In this document: one piece after another, positions 26,585-35,747 of the stretch
Layout: every line of letters starts with the position of its first letter
How positions within the stretch are numbered: the stretch's first letter is position 1
Source of the DNA: DASPJQ01 sp035299065
GTDB lineage: Bacteria > Bacteroidota > Bacteroidia > Flavobacteriales_D > UBA2798
Direction of reading: 5' to 3'
DNA: 64,000 nt
NCBI GenBank assembly: GCA_035299065.1
Contig: DATGXI010000082.1
Span: 1-64,000, forward strand
The notes under the pieces: generated by a model
Seen by the model: only the letters and a program-made list of their open reading frames with translations
What the model was told of the DNA's origin: nothing
Database searches by the model: none
Position numbers and translations under genes: made by a program

Positions 26585-28564
26585 CTAAACTTCAATGCCA
26601 ACTAATGACACATCATCGACCTGGTGGTGATGCTTTTTCCAATCGGTAAACACGGTATCAAAGAAAGTTTTGTCCAGGGGATATCCTTCTTCTACTGCTT
26701 TTTTCAGGGCAGCTTCAAAGTTGGGGTATTTTAACTTACGCCCCAGGTCGCCACCAATCTGGTCAACATACCCATCGGTAAAGAAATAAATATAATTTCC
26801 TTTTTGCAGTTGCACTTCATACTGCACAAATTTTTCTTCCTGCTCAAAATATCCAACCGGCATTTTGTTGCCTGTATATCGTTCCAATTTATTATCCTTG
26901 TATATATACAGCATCCTGTTGGCTGTTGCATAGGTAAACTGATTGGTATCGCGGTTTAATTTACCAATAGTTATGTCCATGCCATCGCGGCTTGTTCCTT
27001 CGGCCCCGTCCTGTTTCAATGCAGTTTTAATCCGATCGCGCAACAGGTTCAGGATATCAGCTGGCTGGTAAACACGTTTCTCATTTACAATTTCGTTCAT
27101 GAGGTTAATTCCCAATACGCTCATGAACCCGCCCGGCACACCGTGGCCTGTACAGTCACCCAATACAAATATGACTGTGTTTGTACCGGGTTCTTCAATT
27201 ACCCAATAAAAATCGCCACTCACAATATCCTTTGGCCTGAACAATACAAATGCTTTTTTGAAATTTTTGGTGAATTCCTGTTCGCTGGTAAGCATGGCTT
27301 CCTGTATACGCTTGGCGTAATTGATGCTGTCAGTAATTTCCTTGTTTTTTGTTTCAACCAGTTTTTTTTGCTGGGCAATAATGTGTTGTTGTTTTATACT
27401 TTGCCGGTAACGTTTAAAAATAAGAATTGAAAAAACAATCATTAACGCAACACCAATAAGTGAGCTGATTAAAATGATGCGTTGTTGCTTTTTATCGGCA
27501 TCGGTTTTGATTTTATCTTTTTCACGCTGAACCTTGTATTCCGATTCTTTTTGTTCAATAATGTAAGTTGTTTTTAACTGGTTTATTTCGTCACCGCGCT
27601 TTTCATTGGTAATGGTGTCTTTTAACGCCACCGATTTTTCAAACGCTTCAAGCGCCTCATTGACCCGACCCATTTTACGGTAACAATTGTATTGGCCTTC
27701 GTAGGCGGTTTGTTGCAGATCAATGCTGTTTGACTCTTCGGCCAGGCTAAGTGCCCTTGAAAAATAATCCAGGGCTTTGTTGGCATCATTCAGCTCCAGG
27801 TAAACGTTACCAAGGCTTAGGTATGATCCGGCAATACCATCTGTATGCCCAATTGAATCGCGCACATGCAGTGACAAATTAAAATAATGAATTGCCTGCT
27901 GAAAATCTTTTTTGTCAAGGTAAAGTTGCCCGATATTTCCCAGTGAGTTGGCATACCCGCGCGGATTGCCAATTTCCTTATCAATGTTTAAGCTCTTTTT
28001 GTAATATTTTAAAGCGGCATCAACCTGTTTTAGTTTTTTGTAAATGTTACCCATGTTACCCAGGCACGATGAGACACCAAATTTTATTTCAAGCTTCTGG
28101 CAAATATCAAGACTGGCCTGGTAATAGTTCAAGGCAGTATTGTAATCTTTTAGCTCATAATGAATATTGGCAATGTTATTAAGAATATTGGCTTTTCGTT
28201 CAAGGTGTTCTTTGGGATCACATTTTTTTAAAGCCATTTGCTCATAACGCAAGGCTTCGGGATAATTGCCTAATTCATAATAAGCCATTCCTGCAAGCCT
28301 GTACCCATCAATTAAGCCCTGTACAAATGCTTTTTTACCCGAATATGCAATGGCTTTTTTGGCAAACATGAGCGCACTGTCGTTATACACTCCGTAATAT
28401 TCCCAAAAAATTTCCTGGTACATTTTAATAACGGTAGTATCATCGGTGGCGCGTGAAATGGTGTCTTTAAACCGTTCAATGCGCTTATAATCCTGCGCAT
28501 GCAATTTGGACACGAAAAAAAACGCGTATAAGCAAAAAAATAAAATGCGCATAGTTTTCACCAT
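26585..28564 (-). CDS. TPR-repeat membrane protein with C-terminal SpoIIE-type PP2C phosphatase domain (second)
   Basis: The 659-residue protein has a signal peptide (RILFFCLYAFFFVSKLHAQ), with a start at 28564 or at the in-frame ATG at 28552. TPR units follow over about 60-300 (for example YNTALNYYQASLDICQKL). A charged coiled coil leads to one membrane helix (about 366-388, VALMIVFSILIFK) and a SpoIIE/PP2C domain with SGDFYW, GDCTGHGVPGGFMS, DGMDI, FFTDGYVDQ and a closing VDDVSLVGIEV. It shares its plan with the protein at 510-2840, including the same TPR-TM-phosphatase order. Role by analogy: regulated serine/threonine phosphatase responding to an envelope signal. Confidence 0.85.
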   Translation of the reverse strand: MVKTMRILFFCLYAFFFVSKLHAQDYKRIERFKDTISRATDDTTVIKMYQEIFWEYYGVYNDSALMFAKKAIAYSGKKAFVQGLIDGYRLAGMAYYELGNYPEALRYEQMALKKCDPKEHLERKANILNNIANIHYELKDYNTALNYYQASLDICQKLEIKFGVSSCLGNMGNIYKKLKQVDAALKYYKKSLNIDKEIGNPRGYANSLGNIGQLYLDKKDFQQAIHYFNLSLHVRDSIGHTDGIAGSYLSLGNVYLELNDANKALDYFSRALSLAEESNSIDLQQTAYEGQYNCYRKMGRVNEALEAFEKSVALKDTITNEKRGDEINQLKTTYIIEQKESEYKVQREKDKIKTDADKKQQRIILISSLIGVALMIVFSILIFKRYRQSIKQQHIIAQQKKLVETKNKEITDSINYAKRIQEAMLTSEQEFTKNFKKAFVLFRPKDIVSGDFYWVIEEPGTNTVIFVLGDCTGHGVPGGFMSVLGINLMNEIVNEKRVYQPADILNLLRDRIKTALKQDGAEGTSRDGMDITIGKLNRDTNQFTYATANRMLYIYKDNKLERYTGNKMPVGYFEQEEKFVQYEVQLQKGNYIYFFTDGYVDQIGGDLGRKLKYPNFEAALKKAVEEGYPLDKTFFDTVFTDWKKHHHQVDDVSLVGIEV

Positions 28565-28717
28565 CGTGTTTGATTATGTAAAGTAAGCAATAATACTGAC
28601 GTGATGCGTAGCTCTTAACAATGAATTGACAGGAAAAATGTCAGCCAGCATTAAGCACAGGTATTCTGATAAAAATATAAATCAAATGCCATAACTTTTA
28701 GTTAATTTTACACCACG

Positions 28718-29071
28718 ATGGATTTTGAACAGGAAAAAAACTGGCAGCGCGTGCTTGAACACATTAAAACTGATGTGGGTGAAAAACCCGATCTGCAATC
28801 AGTTATTTTTCTGATTGGTGTACAGGAATTGGGAAAAGGCCATGGGAAATTTAAAAAAGATGAAAAGGTTAACCTGATGCATGTTGCTATTTGCCGCTTG
28901 CTTGAACCTTATGGATACTATGAATTTGCCGGTGTTGATGTGGACGGTTGGCCGCATTATGAAGCTAAAAAACAGTTACCCCCCCTTGAAGAAAAGGAAC
29001 AGCAGGAATTAATGAAAAGGGCAATAGTTGATTATTTTATCAGCGAAGGGATTATTGATCCTCAACCGTAA
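28718..29071 (+). CDS. Uncharacterised small cytoplasmic protein
   Basis: This 117-residue soluble protein has no signal or membrane segment. Visible text includes SVIFLIGVQELGKGHGKF, a central helical stretch and CRLLEPYGYYEF. I do not recognise a named family. The 3' end overlaps the convergent lipoprotein gene by 20 bases. A TAATTTTA box lies 7 bases before the ATG. Confidence 0.65.
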   Translation: MDFEQEKNWQRVLEHIKTDVGEKPDLQSVIFLIGVQELGKGHGKFKKDEKVNLMHVAICRLLEPYGYYEFAGVDVDGWPHYEAKKQLPPLEEKEQQELMKRAIVDYFISEGIIDPQP

Positions 29072-29432
29072 CAATACAATCGCTTGTTTTTTCTTCTTCA
29101 ATTTTGATAATGGTACGACCACCTAATGTATCATACGTAGCAATTACATCAAGTACGGTAAATCCGGCCTGGCCACGCTTATAATACTCATTGAAGTTAA
29201 AAGTAGCTTTTCCGTCACTGCCGGTAGTTTCATCCACATCAATACGCCCACCCGGGTTACCATCCGTATCAACCCCTAAAAGTTTAACGCTTGCTCCTGA
29301 CATGAGGTTGCCATTTGCATCAACAACCGTTACAATACCAATGGTATCGCCCGGTTTTTTACAAGCCTGGAAGTTAAGTGCCAGCAACACAATGGCTGCT
29401 GAAAATAAGTATGGTAAAGTTTTTGCTCTCAT
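29052..29432 (-). CDS. Small lipoprotein with Ig-like/carboxypeptidase-regulatory-like beta domain
   Basis: The 126-residue protein has a signal II peptide with lipobox LNFQAC (Cys24) followed by KKPGD. The mature part (VVDANGNLMSGASVKLLG, then TTGSDGKATFNF) matches the beta-sandwich pattern of carboxypeptidase-regulatory-like or Big domains, where a spacer like SDGKATF is typical. It is probably surface- or outer-membrane-anchored. Its 3' end overlaps the convergent gene by 20 bases. Confidence 0.72.
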   Translation of the reverse strand: MRAKTLPYLFSAAIVLLALNFQACKKPGDTIGIVTVVDANGNLMSGASVKLLGVDTDGNPGGRIDVDETTGSDGKATFNFNEYYKRGQAGFTVLDVIATYDTLGGRTIIKIEEEKTSDCIVTVEDQ

Positions 29433-29504
29433 AATCTCGTTAATAAGCTTGGCGCTATTTACTGTGTAACAATTAAAACCATAATAAAGTTACAGGTTTA
29501 ACGG

Positions 29505-29512
29505 TAAATTTG
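29505..29512 (+). promoter_or_regulatory. -7 box TAaaTTTG of the cyclophilin gene
   Basis: TAAATTTG matches the Bacteroidota -7 consensus exactly. It ends 4 bases before the ATG at 29517, so transcription would start at about that A. No -33 TTG is well placed. Confidence 0.5.
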
Positions 29513-29516
29513 CACC

Positions 29517-30368
29517 ATGGTTGCTTACAAATATAAGGGAATTATGGCATTTGACAAAGCTTTTAGTGGAATTTTAGTTTGGTTATGCCTGGTATTACCT
29601 GCTAAAGCCCAGGTAGTTGAGTTGGTTACCGAACAAGGATCCATGAAAATCATGTTGTATAGAGACACCCCCCTGCATACAGCCAATTTCATCAAAAACT
29701 GTAAGGCCGGTAAGTACAACGGCACGCTTTTTCACAGAGTAATCAGGGACTTTATGATACAAGGTGGTGAGCCTTCAAGCCTAAATGCAAAACCCGGGAC
29801 CCTTATTTCAGGCGAAAGCGGGCGCGAAACATTGCCGGCTGAAATTTTACCCCAACATTACCATAAACGGGGTGCATTGGCGGCAGCACGCCAGGCCGAT
29901 ACCGAAAATCCTGAAAAACGCTCATCGGTTTACCAGTTTTATATTGTTGACGGGCGTGACTATACGCCTTACTGGTTACGCTCCATTGAGGCTACGCAAA
30001 ACAGGCCAAAGCGCCACAAGGTGGCCGATAGTTTACTCAAAGCAAACAATAACCTGGTAACACTGCGCATGCTTGATTCACTTATGAATGCAAAGGATTT
30101 TAAAACCGCTGATAAAATACTGGATCAAATGACCGCTCAAACCGATTCAATAATTGGTAAAAAAAATTTACTGAAATTTACCGAAAGGCAAATTGCCGAT
30201 TATACCACCGTGGGCGGAGTTCCCAACCTTGACGGCAAGTATACCGTGTTTGGCGAGGTGATACAAGGACTTGAAATAATAGACATGATTTCTGAAATGC
30301 CTGTTGACCCCAATAACCGCCCCGTTGCTGACATTCACATTATCAAGGCAATTGTGATCGAAGAGTAA
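29517..30368 (+). CDS. Exported cyclophilin-type peptidyl-prolyl isomerase
   Basis: The 283-residue protein has a signal segment (GILVWLCLVLPAKAQ) and a cyclophilin domain with FIKNCKAGKYNGTLFHRVI, FMIQGGEP, GALAAARQ and YQFYIVDG; the catalytic arginine of FHRV is present. An insert of about 70 residues (roughly 160-230) separates the two halves of the domain, before a closing GKYTVFGEVIQGLEIID. This insert is seen in periplasmic Bacteroidota cyclophilins. An in-frame ATG at 29544, preceded by AAGGGA, is a competing start. Likely role: folding of exported proteins. Confidence 0.85.
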   Translation: MVAYKYKGIMAFDKAFSGILVWLCLVLPAKAQVVELVTEQGSMKIMLYRDTPLHTANFIKNCKAGKYNGTLFHRVIRDFMIQGGEPSSLNAKPGTLISGESGRETLPAEILPQHYHKRGALAAARQADTENPEKRSSVYQFYIVDGRDYTPYWLRSIEATQNRPKRHKVADSLLKANNNLVTLRMLDSLMNAKDFKTADKILDQMTAQTDSIIGKKNLLKFTERQIADYTTVGGVPNLDGKYTVFGEVIQGLEIIDMISEMPVDPNNRPVADIHIIKAIVIEE

Positions 30369-30462
30369 AGGCAAAAGCCAACGATAATACTGCATTCATA
30401 TACACTCATTCCGCATTTACCCTGATTCATTCCTTTATAAAACCAGGCTTCAACCGGGTTGT

Positions 30463-30470
30463 TATATTTG
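30463..30470 (+). promoter_or_regulatory. -7 box TAtaTTTG of the lipoprotein gene at 30494
   Basis: TATATTTG is an exact consensus match, placed 23 bases before the ATG. No clear -33 TTG at the usual spacing. Confidence 0.5.
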
Positions 30471-30493
30471 AGCCGGAAATCAAACTAAAAAAC

Positions 30494-31123
30494 ATGAACA
30501 AACAAATTACACGTATTACAGCCATGCTTTTGCTGGCTGCAGGCATTACTTCTTGTGGCGATAAAAAAGCCGAAGGAGAAGAAGGAAAAGATTCAACCGC
30601 TACAGTTGAAGAAAAACCAGCACCAGCCTTTGCTGATGTGTGCAAAGATGAAAACGCAATGACCATGACCATTAAAGGTTACGGCTATGGAATGAGCGAC
30701 AAAAAATACGCTTATGAAACCACTAATTTTGAGGTGAAACAGTCAAGCTGGACCATAAAAACCGACTCAACAGCTACGTTAAAATTATCAAACTATACAG
30801 CTGCTGACCTGGTTGGAGATCGCAAAGATGACCAGGTTGACATTATGGTTGAGTTCAGGGCAAAAGGCGGTAAAAAAATTGAAGCTGCCAGTTTTGTGAA
30901 TGGCGATTACCAAAGCCCAATGAACTGCACTACTACAATGATAACTGCAAAAGGAACTGTTTATTTCAACTGGCTTGCGGGCATGCCTGAGTCAGGCAAC
31001 GTAAAATTGAATTTTGCAGATGCCGACCATGTGTGCGGATCATTTACGCTGGCTGCCGAAAAACCTGACAGCGATATGATAGGAACCGTGCGTTTAAATG
31101 GCACCTTCAAAGTGGGTGAATAG
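30494..31123 (+). CDS. Uncharacterised lipoprotein
   Basis: The 209-residue protein has a signal II peptide ending in GITSC (Cys21), then an acidic linker (AEGEEGKDSTATVEEKPAPA) typical of surface-exposed Bacteroidota lipoproteins. The mature domain is beta-rich with three further cysteines (DVCKDE, MNCTTT, HVCGSF). I do not recognise the family. It has its own promoter box and a strong terminator, so it is probably monocistronic. Confidence 0.72.
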   Translation: MNKQITRITAMLLLAAGITSCGDKKAEGEEGKDSTATVEEKPAPAFADVCKDENAMTMTIKGYGYGMSDKKYAYETTNFEVKQSSWTIKTDSTATLKLSNYTAADLVGDRKDDQVDIMVEFRAKGGKKIEAASFVNGDYQSPMNCTTTMITAKGTVYFNWLAGMPESGNVKLNFADADHVCGSFTLAAEKPDSDMIGTVRLNGTFKVGE

Positions 31124-31192
31124 GTTACAAACCCCCTGCTTAGGTCACAAGGCAGTTTACAACTTATGACTTACGGTTAACAAAGAATTGTC

Positions 31193-31227
31193 AAGACCCC
31201 GCGTTTAATAAAATGCGGGGTCTTTTT
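31193..31227 (+). terminator. Rho-independent terminator after the lipoprotein gene
   Basis: A 10-bp perfect stem (AAGACCCCGC with GCGGGGTCTT) closes a 12-base loop and runs into a T tract. Confidence 0.9.
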
Positions 31228-31229
31228 CA

Positions 31230-31258
31230 TTGTACTGGCTCAATTACCGGTATCTTAG
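31230..31258 (+). promoter_or_regulatory. Candidate promoter of the O-acylation operon
   Basis: TTG (31230-31232), an 18-base spacer and TATCTTAG (31251-31258) fit the Bacteroidota pattern TTG-N19-TAnnTTTG with one weak position. The first gene starts 35 bases downstream. Confidence 0.45.
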
Positions 31259-31292
31259 AACCGTTAAACCCCAAACATTGTTGAGCTGATTC

Positions 31293-32750
31293 ATGGTATT
31301 TGCAAGTCTTACATTCCTGTATTTTTTCTTGCCGCTCAGCTTGATCATGTACTATATTTCTAAAAATTTCTTCTACCGCAACTCCATTCTCACCGCTTTT
31401 TCACTCTTTTTTTATGCATGGGGCGAACCTGTTTGGATCATTCTTTTATTGTTCTCGGCATTTGTTGACTGGATAAATGCACTCATTATTGAAAAATACC
31501 GGGGTACAAAATGGGCAAAATGGGGGCTCGTTTCATCGGCCATTGTAAACCTCGGCTTATTGGCCATTTTTAAATACAGTGGTTTCTTTTATGAAAATAT
31601 AAATGCTGTTTTTGGCCTGCATTTAAAAGTACCTGAATTTAGTTTACCCATTGGCATCTCATTTTACAGTTTTCACGCCTTGTCTTACACCATTGATGTT
31701 TACCGTGGCGAAGTAAAAGCACAAAAAAGCTATTGGAATTTTTTAATGTGCGTTAGCATGTATCACCAGCTGGTTGCCGGACCCATTGTACGTTACGCAC
31801 ACATTGCCCATGAAATTGAACACCGTAAATTCAACATTGCCGATATTAGTGCAGGCGTAAATCGCTTTTGCATTGGTTTATTTAAAAAAGTATGCATTGC
31901 CAACGTTGCAGGTGACCTGGTAACTGTTTTTTTTGGCGATACTGATCCAGGCACCACTATTTTACCTGCCGATGTGAGCCAGCTTACACTGGCCGAGGGA
32001 TGGTTTGCAATTATACTGTATTCTATACAAATTTACTTTGACTTTTCGGGTTATTCTGACATGGCCATTGGTTTGGGACGTATGTACGGTTTCCATTACC
32101 GCGAAAATTTTATTTATCCTTATATTTCAAAATCAGCCACCGAATTCTGGCGCAGATGGCACATTTCACTTGGATCGTTTTTCAGAGATTATTTATACAT
32201 ACCATTAGGTGGAAACAAATATAAACCTTACCGAAATCTTTTTATAGTTTGGTTGCTTACCGGTTTTTGGCACGGGGCAAGCTGGAATTTTATTATTTGG
32301 GGATTGTATTTTGGGTTCTTAATTTTAATTGAACGTTTGTTTTTACAAAAAATACTGGATGCTATTCCCGCAGTATTTGCACACATTTATCTTTTGTTTG
32401 CAGCTGTAATTGGTTGGGCCATATTTTATTTTGAAGACAGCCTTTCACGCCTTGGCGACTTGTTCAAAGTACTGTTTGGCATGGGTGAAAAGGGTACCAG
32501 CAACGATTTGTTTTGGCAAACCCTGCGCGAAAACAGTTACTGGTTATTGCTTGCTTTGTTTTTATGCATGCCGGTTTATACGTTTGTGATGCGAAGAATA
32601 AAACGCCAATTGGTGGTTTCACCTTACCGCATGTCATTAGGAGTTGGCTTAAGTTTTGCCATTATTGCATTTAATTTGTTTTTGCTGTATCTTGCAACAG
32701 CCATGCTGGTTGAAGGAAGTTACAATCCGTTTATCTACTACAGGTTCTAA
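31293..32750 (+). CDS. MBOAT-family O-acyltransferase (AlgI-like)
   Basis: The 485-residue polytopic protein carries MBOAT signatures: SFHALSYTIDVYRG, YFDFSGYSDMAIGLGRMYGF, EFWRRWHISLGSFFRDY and FWHGASWNFIIWG (about 325), the last containing the catalytic histidine. It passes an acyl group, usually acetyl, across the inner membrane for transfer to an exported polysaccharide. Its stop codon overlaps the start of the next gene by one base (TAATG), so translation is probably coupled. The acceptor glycan is unknown. Confidence 0.92.
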   Translation: MVFASLTFLYFFLPLSLIMYYISKNFFYRNSILTAFSLFFYAWGEPVWIILLLFSAFVDWINALIIEKYRGTKWAKWGLVSSAIVNLGLLAIFKYSGFFYENINAVFGLHLKVPEFSLPIGISFYSFHALSYTIDVYRGEVKAQKSYWNFLMCVSMYHQLVAGPIVRYAHIAHEIEHRKFNIADISAGVNRFCIGLFKKVCIANVAGDLVTVFFGDTDPGTTILPADVSQLTLAEGWFAIILYSIQIYFDFSGYSDMAIGLGRMYGFHYRENFIYPYISKSATEFWRRWHISLGSFFRDYLYIPLGGNKYKPYRNLFIVWLLTGFWHGASWNFIIWGLYFGFLILIERLFLQKILDAIPAVFAHIYLLFAAVIGWAIFYFEDSLSRLGDLFKVLFGMGEKGTSNDLFWQTLRENSYWLLLALFLCMPVYTFVMRRIKRQLVVSPYRMSLGVGLSFAIIAFNLFLLYLATAMLVEGSYNPFIYYRF

Positions 32751-34081
32751 TGAAAGAAAAACGAAAAATATTTTTTTACATAAACTTCGGCATTTTTTTC
32801 GGAGCCTTATTTATCATGGGCATGACTTTTATGTTGAAACCCAAGCAGAAAATTTCACACGAAGAAAAACGCAAGCTGGCTAGTTTTCCGGTGTGGGACC
32901 TTGATTCGGTTGCCGAAGGCGTTTACATGAAAGGCATTGATAAATATGTACAGGACCAGTTCCCTTACAGGGATGCGTTTATAGCCCAGGCTTTTGCATT
33001 AAAAGAAATGCGTGGCTGGCGTAACGAAGAACTTATGGTATTTAATGCCCCGGCTAAACACAACACCACCTTAAACAAAGACAGCAGCAAGGCAACCCTT
33101 GCTATAGCTGACACGGCCGCATTAAAAGAAGAAACCATTGAAGATAACCGCGGCCTGGTAATAAGCAATGGCCGCGCCATGCAATTATTCGGTGGAAACA
33201 ATAAACGTGCAGCTACCTACGGTAACATGGTCAATTCTTTTTACAACGAGTTAAAAGACGAAGGAATAAACGTGTTTAGTGTTGTTGTGCCAACCGCTGC
33301 TGAATTTTATTTGCCCGAAAAATACAAGCACCTGAAAGAACAGGAAAAACGCAACATAAATTATATTTATGAAACCGAAGTGCCCGGTATAAAAACCGTT
33401 GACGCCTATTCAAAAATTGCAGCACATAAACATGAATATGTTTATTTCAGGACGGATCACCACTGGACCGGGCTTGGGGCTTATTATGCCTACACGGCTT
33501 TTTGTGAAGCAGCCGGTTTTACTGCAGTGCCTTTGGCCGACATGACCGCTAAAGCCAAAAATAAATTTTACGGCACGCTTTATTTTCATTTGGACCGAAA
33601 CTCGGTGTTGGGTGAGCATTATGATACGGTGCATTACTGGAAACCACCCGGAAAATATACAGCCGTATGTTATAAAAAAGACAACCCGTCAAAAGAAGTA
33701 AAATGCAACGTGATTGCCGAAGGGGCTGGCGGGTACAGCGTGTTTTTGGGAGCCGATTATCCGCTTATGAAAATTGAGACCGATGTGAAAAACGGGCGAA
33801 GCATTATTGTCATCAAAAACTCGTACGGAAATCCATTTACAACGTTTTTGGTTTCTCATTATGAAAAAATATTTGTGCTTGATTTCAGGTATTACAATGG
33901 TGGCATTATTGATCTTTTACGCGAAAACAAGGTAACGGATCTTTTATTTATAAATGGCACCATTTCTGCAAATACCCCTTACACGTCAAGCCGCATCAAG
34001 CATTTGATGTATGGTAAAAAACCTGTGAAAACAACAAAAGACAGTACCGCTGTTAAAACGGTGAAGGACACATTAAAATGA
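32750..34081 (+). CDS. DHHW-family/AlgJ-like SGNH-fold membrane-anchored protein
   Basis: The 443-residue protein has one N-terminal anchor (INFGIFFGALFIMGMTFML, about 10-28) and a periplasmic domain with FRTDHHWTGLGAYYAY (about 233), the DHHW motif, a TYGNMVNSFY segment and VIKNSYGNPFTTFL containing the putative catalytic serine. This pattern belongs to the AlgJ/AlgX-like SGNH family that accepts acyl groups from an MBOAT partner. It overlaps the MBOAT gene by one base and the next gene by four, supporting a functional set. Confidence 0.88.
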   Translation: MKEKRKIFFYINFGIFFGALFIMGMTFMLKPKQKISHEEKRKLASFPVWDLDSVAEGVYMKGIDKYVQDQFPYRDAFIAQAFALKEMRGWRNEELMVFNAPAKHNTTLNKDSSKATLAIADTAALKEETIEDNRGLVISNGRAMQLFGGNNKRAATYGNMVNSFYNELKDEGINVFSVVVPTAAEFYLPEKYKHLKEQEKRNINYIYETEVPGIKTVDAYSKIAAHKHEYVYFRTDHHWTGLGAYYAYTAFCEAAGFTAVPLADMTAKAKNKFYGTLYFHLDRNSVLGEHYDTVHYWKPPGKYTAVCYKKDNPSKEVKCNVIAEGAGGYSVFLGADYPLMKIETDVKNGRSIIVIKNSYGNPFTTFLVSHYEKIFVLDFRYYNGGIIDLLRENKVTDLLFINGTISANTPYTSSRIKHLMYGKKPVKTTKDSTAVKTVKDTLK

Positions 34082-35595
34082 TTTATGTTAAACGGATACG
34101 AAAGGGTTTAACACACATTGGAAAAAAAACAATACAGTGTGTGGCTTTTTGCTGCCCGTTATTTTCACTGGCACAGCAGGGCGATGGCATTCGTGACACA
34201 TCAAAACACACAGGCATACACGAGGAATTAAACATGCTGCAGTTCTATAACCGCAGTGCCATTACCGGTTTTCACAATGCCTGGAAAACCTCATCAAAAA
34301 ATAAATTTGTAGTAGTGCATGTTGGCGATTCACATGTGCAGCCTGACATATACCCACATGAAATACGCAAACGCATGCAATTTTTGCATGGCGATGGCGG
34401 GCGCGGAATGGTTTTTCCGTATTCCACGGCTGATTCATACTACTCACACCAATACACCGGTTCACATACGGGAACCTGGCGCTGGGGAAAAACAATGCGC
34501 ATACCACCTGCACTTCCATTGGGCGTTATGGGCATGGCCTGCCGCACAAAGGATCCTGAAGCAAGTTTTGAAATTACTTTTAAAGAGCCCGTGCCTGAAC
34601 ATTACACACGTTTAAAATTATTTTGCCGCAAATCACGTTGCAGTTTTGACCTGGTGGTTGAGTCAGGCGGAACCGAAATACGCGTGAACGTTGATTCCAT
34701 TCCCGGGGACCGCTTACCGTATTATGAAATAAGCATACCGGTGCCCAACCCAACCATACGTGTTAAACTGGTAAAAAATGCTGACTGCGACAGCCTGTTT
34801 GAATTTTACGGGATGAGCCTGGAAAGTACACGCCCTGGCGGATTTATGATTCACAGTTGTGGAGTGGGTGCATCACGGTTCAGGGCAACCTTGTACGAAC
34901 CACTTTTTGTGGAGCAGGTAAAAGCATTGGATGCCGATGTGGTGATTTTGGATTATGGTACCAATGATTACCTGTATGACGATGATTTAAAACCTGAATT
35001 GCGCAGTGAAATTATACAGGTTATTGCCAAAGTACGCGCGGCTGTTCCCAATGCAACCATTGTTTTGCCAACCGTGCAGGATTTATTCAGGAAAGGACGC
35101 CACCGCAACTCAGGCGATGATTTTTGTGAATTGATACATAATATTGCCCGGGAACAAAATTGCGTGGTATGGGATTGGTTTTGGATATCGGGCGGAAACT
35201 ACTCTGTAAAAACCTGGGAAAAATTTGGGTTGGCCCAATATGATTTGGTGCATTTGACCAAGCCGGGTTATGAATTAAAGGGGCAGTTTTTTTCAGAGGC
35301 CATGATAAACACCGCAACGTTTTTGGATGCGTACGCAGGTGCCGACTCACTGGTGTTTAAACGCGATAGTCTGGACAAACACGTTTCGGCCGAAACACAC
35401 AATACCGCTTCAACCTATACACCTGATGTAAAAGGGCGGTATGCGTACAAGTACAAAATAAAAAATGGCGATAATTTGGGCGCCATTGCCATGCGGTACG
35501 GTGTTACCGTAAGTCAATTAATGGCCTGGAATAATTTGCGTTCAACACAAATTATTGCGGGAAGGACCTTGATTATTTATAGAAGGAAGAAATAG
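34078..35595 (+). CDS. Exported SGNH/GDSL hydrolase with C-terminal LysM domain
   Basis: The 505-residue protein has a signal-like segment (IQCVAFCCPLFSLAQQ) and an SGNH fold: block I VVVHVGDSHVQPD (about 80-92, serine nucleophile in GDSH), VILDYGTNDYLY (about 292, Asn of block III) and DLVHLTKPGY (about 388-397, the Asp-x-x-His pair). Residues 459-505 form a LysM module (YKIKNGDNLGAIAMRYGVT) that binds peptidoglycan or chitin-like glycan. It could act as an esterase or acyltransferase on cell-wall-associated glycan. It overlaps the preceding gene by four bases (ATGA). Confidence 0.88.
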   Translation: MIYVKRIRKGLTHIGKKTIQCVAFCCPLFSLAQQGDGIRDTSKHTGIHEELNMLQFYNRSAITGFHNAWKTSSKNKFVVVHVGDSHVQPDIYPHEIRKRMQFLHGDGGRGMVFPYSTADSYYSHQYTGSHTGTWRWGKTMRIPPALPLGVMGMACRTKDPEASFEITFKEPVPEHYTRLKLFCRKSRCSFDLVVESGGTEIRVNVDSIPGDRLPYYEISIPVPNPTIRVKLVKNADCDSLFEFYGMSLESTRPGGFMIHSCGVGASRFRATLYEPLFVEQVKALDADVVILDYGTNDYLYDDDLKPELRSEIIQVIAKVRAAVPNATIVLPTVQDLFRKGRHRNSGDDFCELIHNIAREQNCVVWDWFWISGGNYSVKTWEKFGLAQYDLVHLTKPGYELKGQFFSEAMINTATFLDAYAGADSLVFKRDSLDKHVSAETHNTASTYTPDVKGRYAYKYKIKNGDNLGAIAMRYGVTVSQLMAWNNLRSTQIIAGRTLIIYRRKK

Positions 35596-35689
35596 ATTCC
35601 TCATCTTTTCTGCGGTTTGCACATTTCATTAACTTGAGTTTATTATTTATTTCCCTGATTTAGGCGAGCTCTGCTTCAGGGAGGCTGCC

Positions 35690-35738
35690 AAAAAAAAGAC
35701 CGATGTATTTTTACACCGGTCTTATGAATTTTTTATTT
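35690..35738. terminator. Bidirectional terminator between convergent transcripts
   Basis: AAGACCGATGTA (35696-35707) pairs with TACACCGGTCTT (35712-35723) with one G-U pair. An A run precedes it and a T run follows, so it serves both the O-acylation operon and the giant adhesin gene. Confidence 0.85.
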
Positions 35739-35747
35739 GTATGAATT

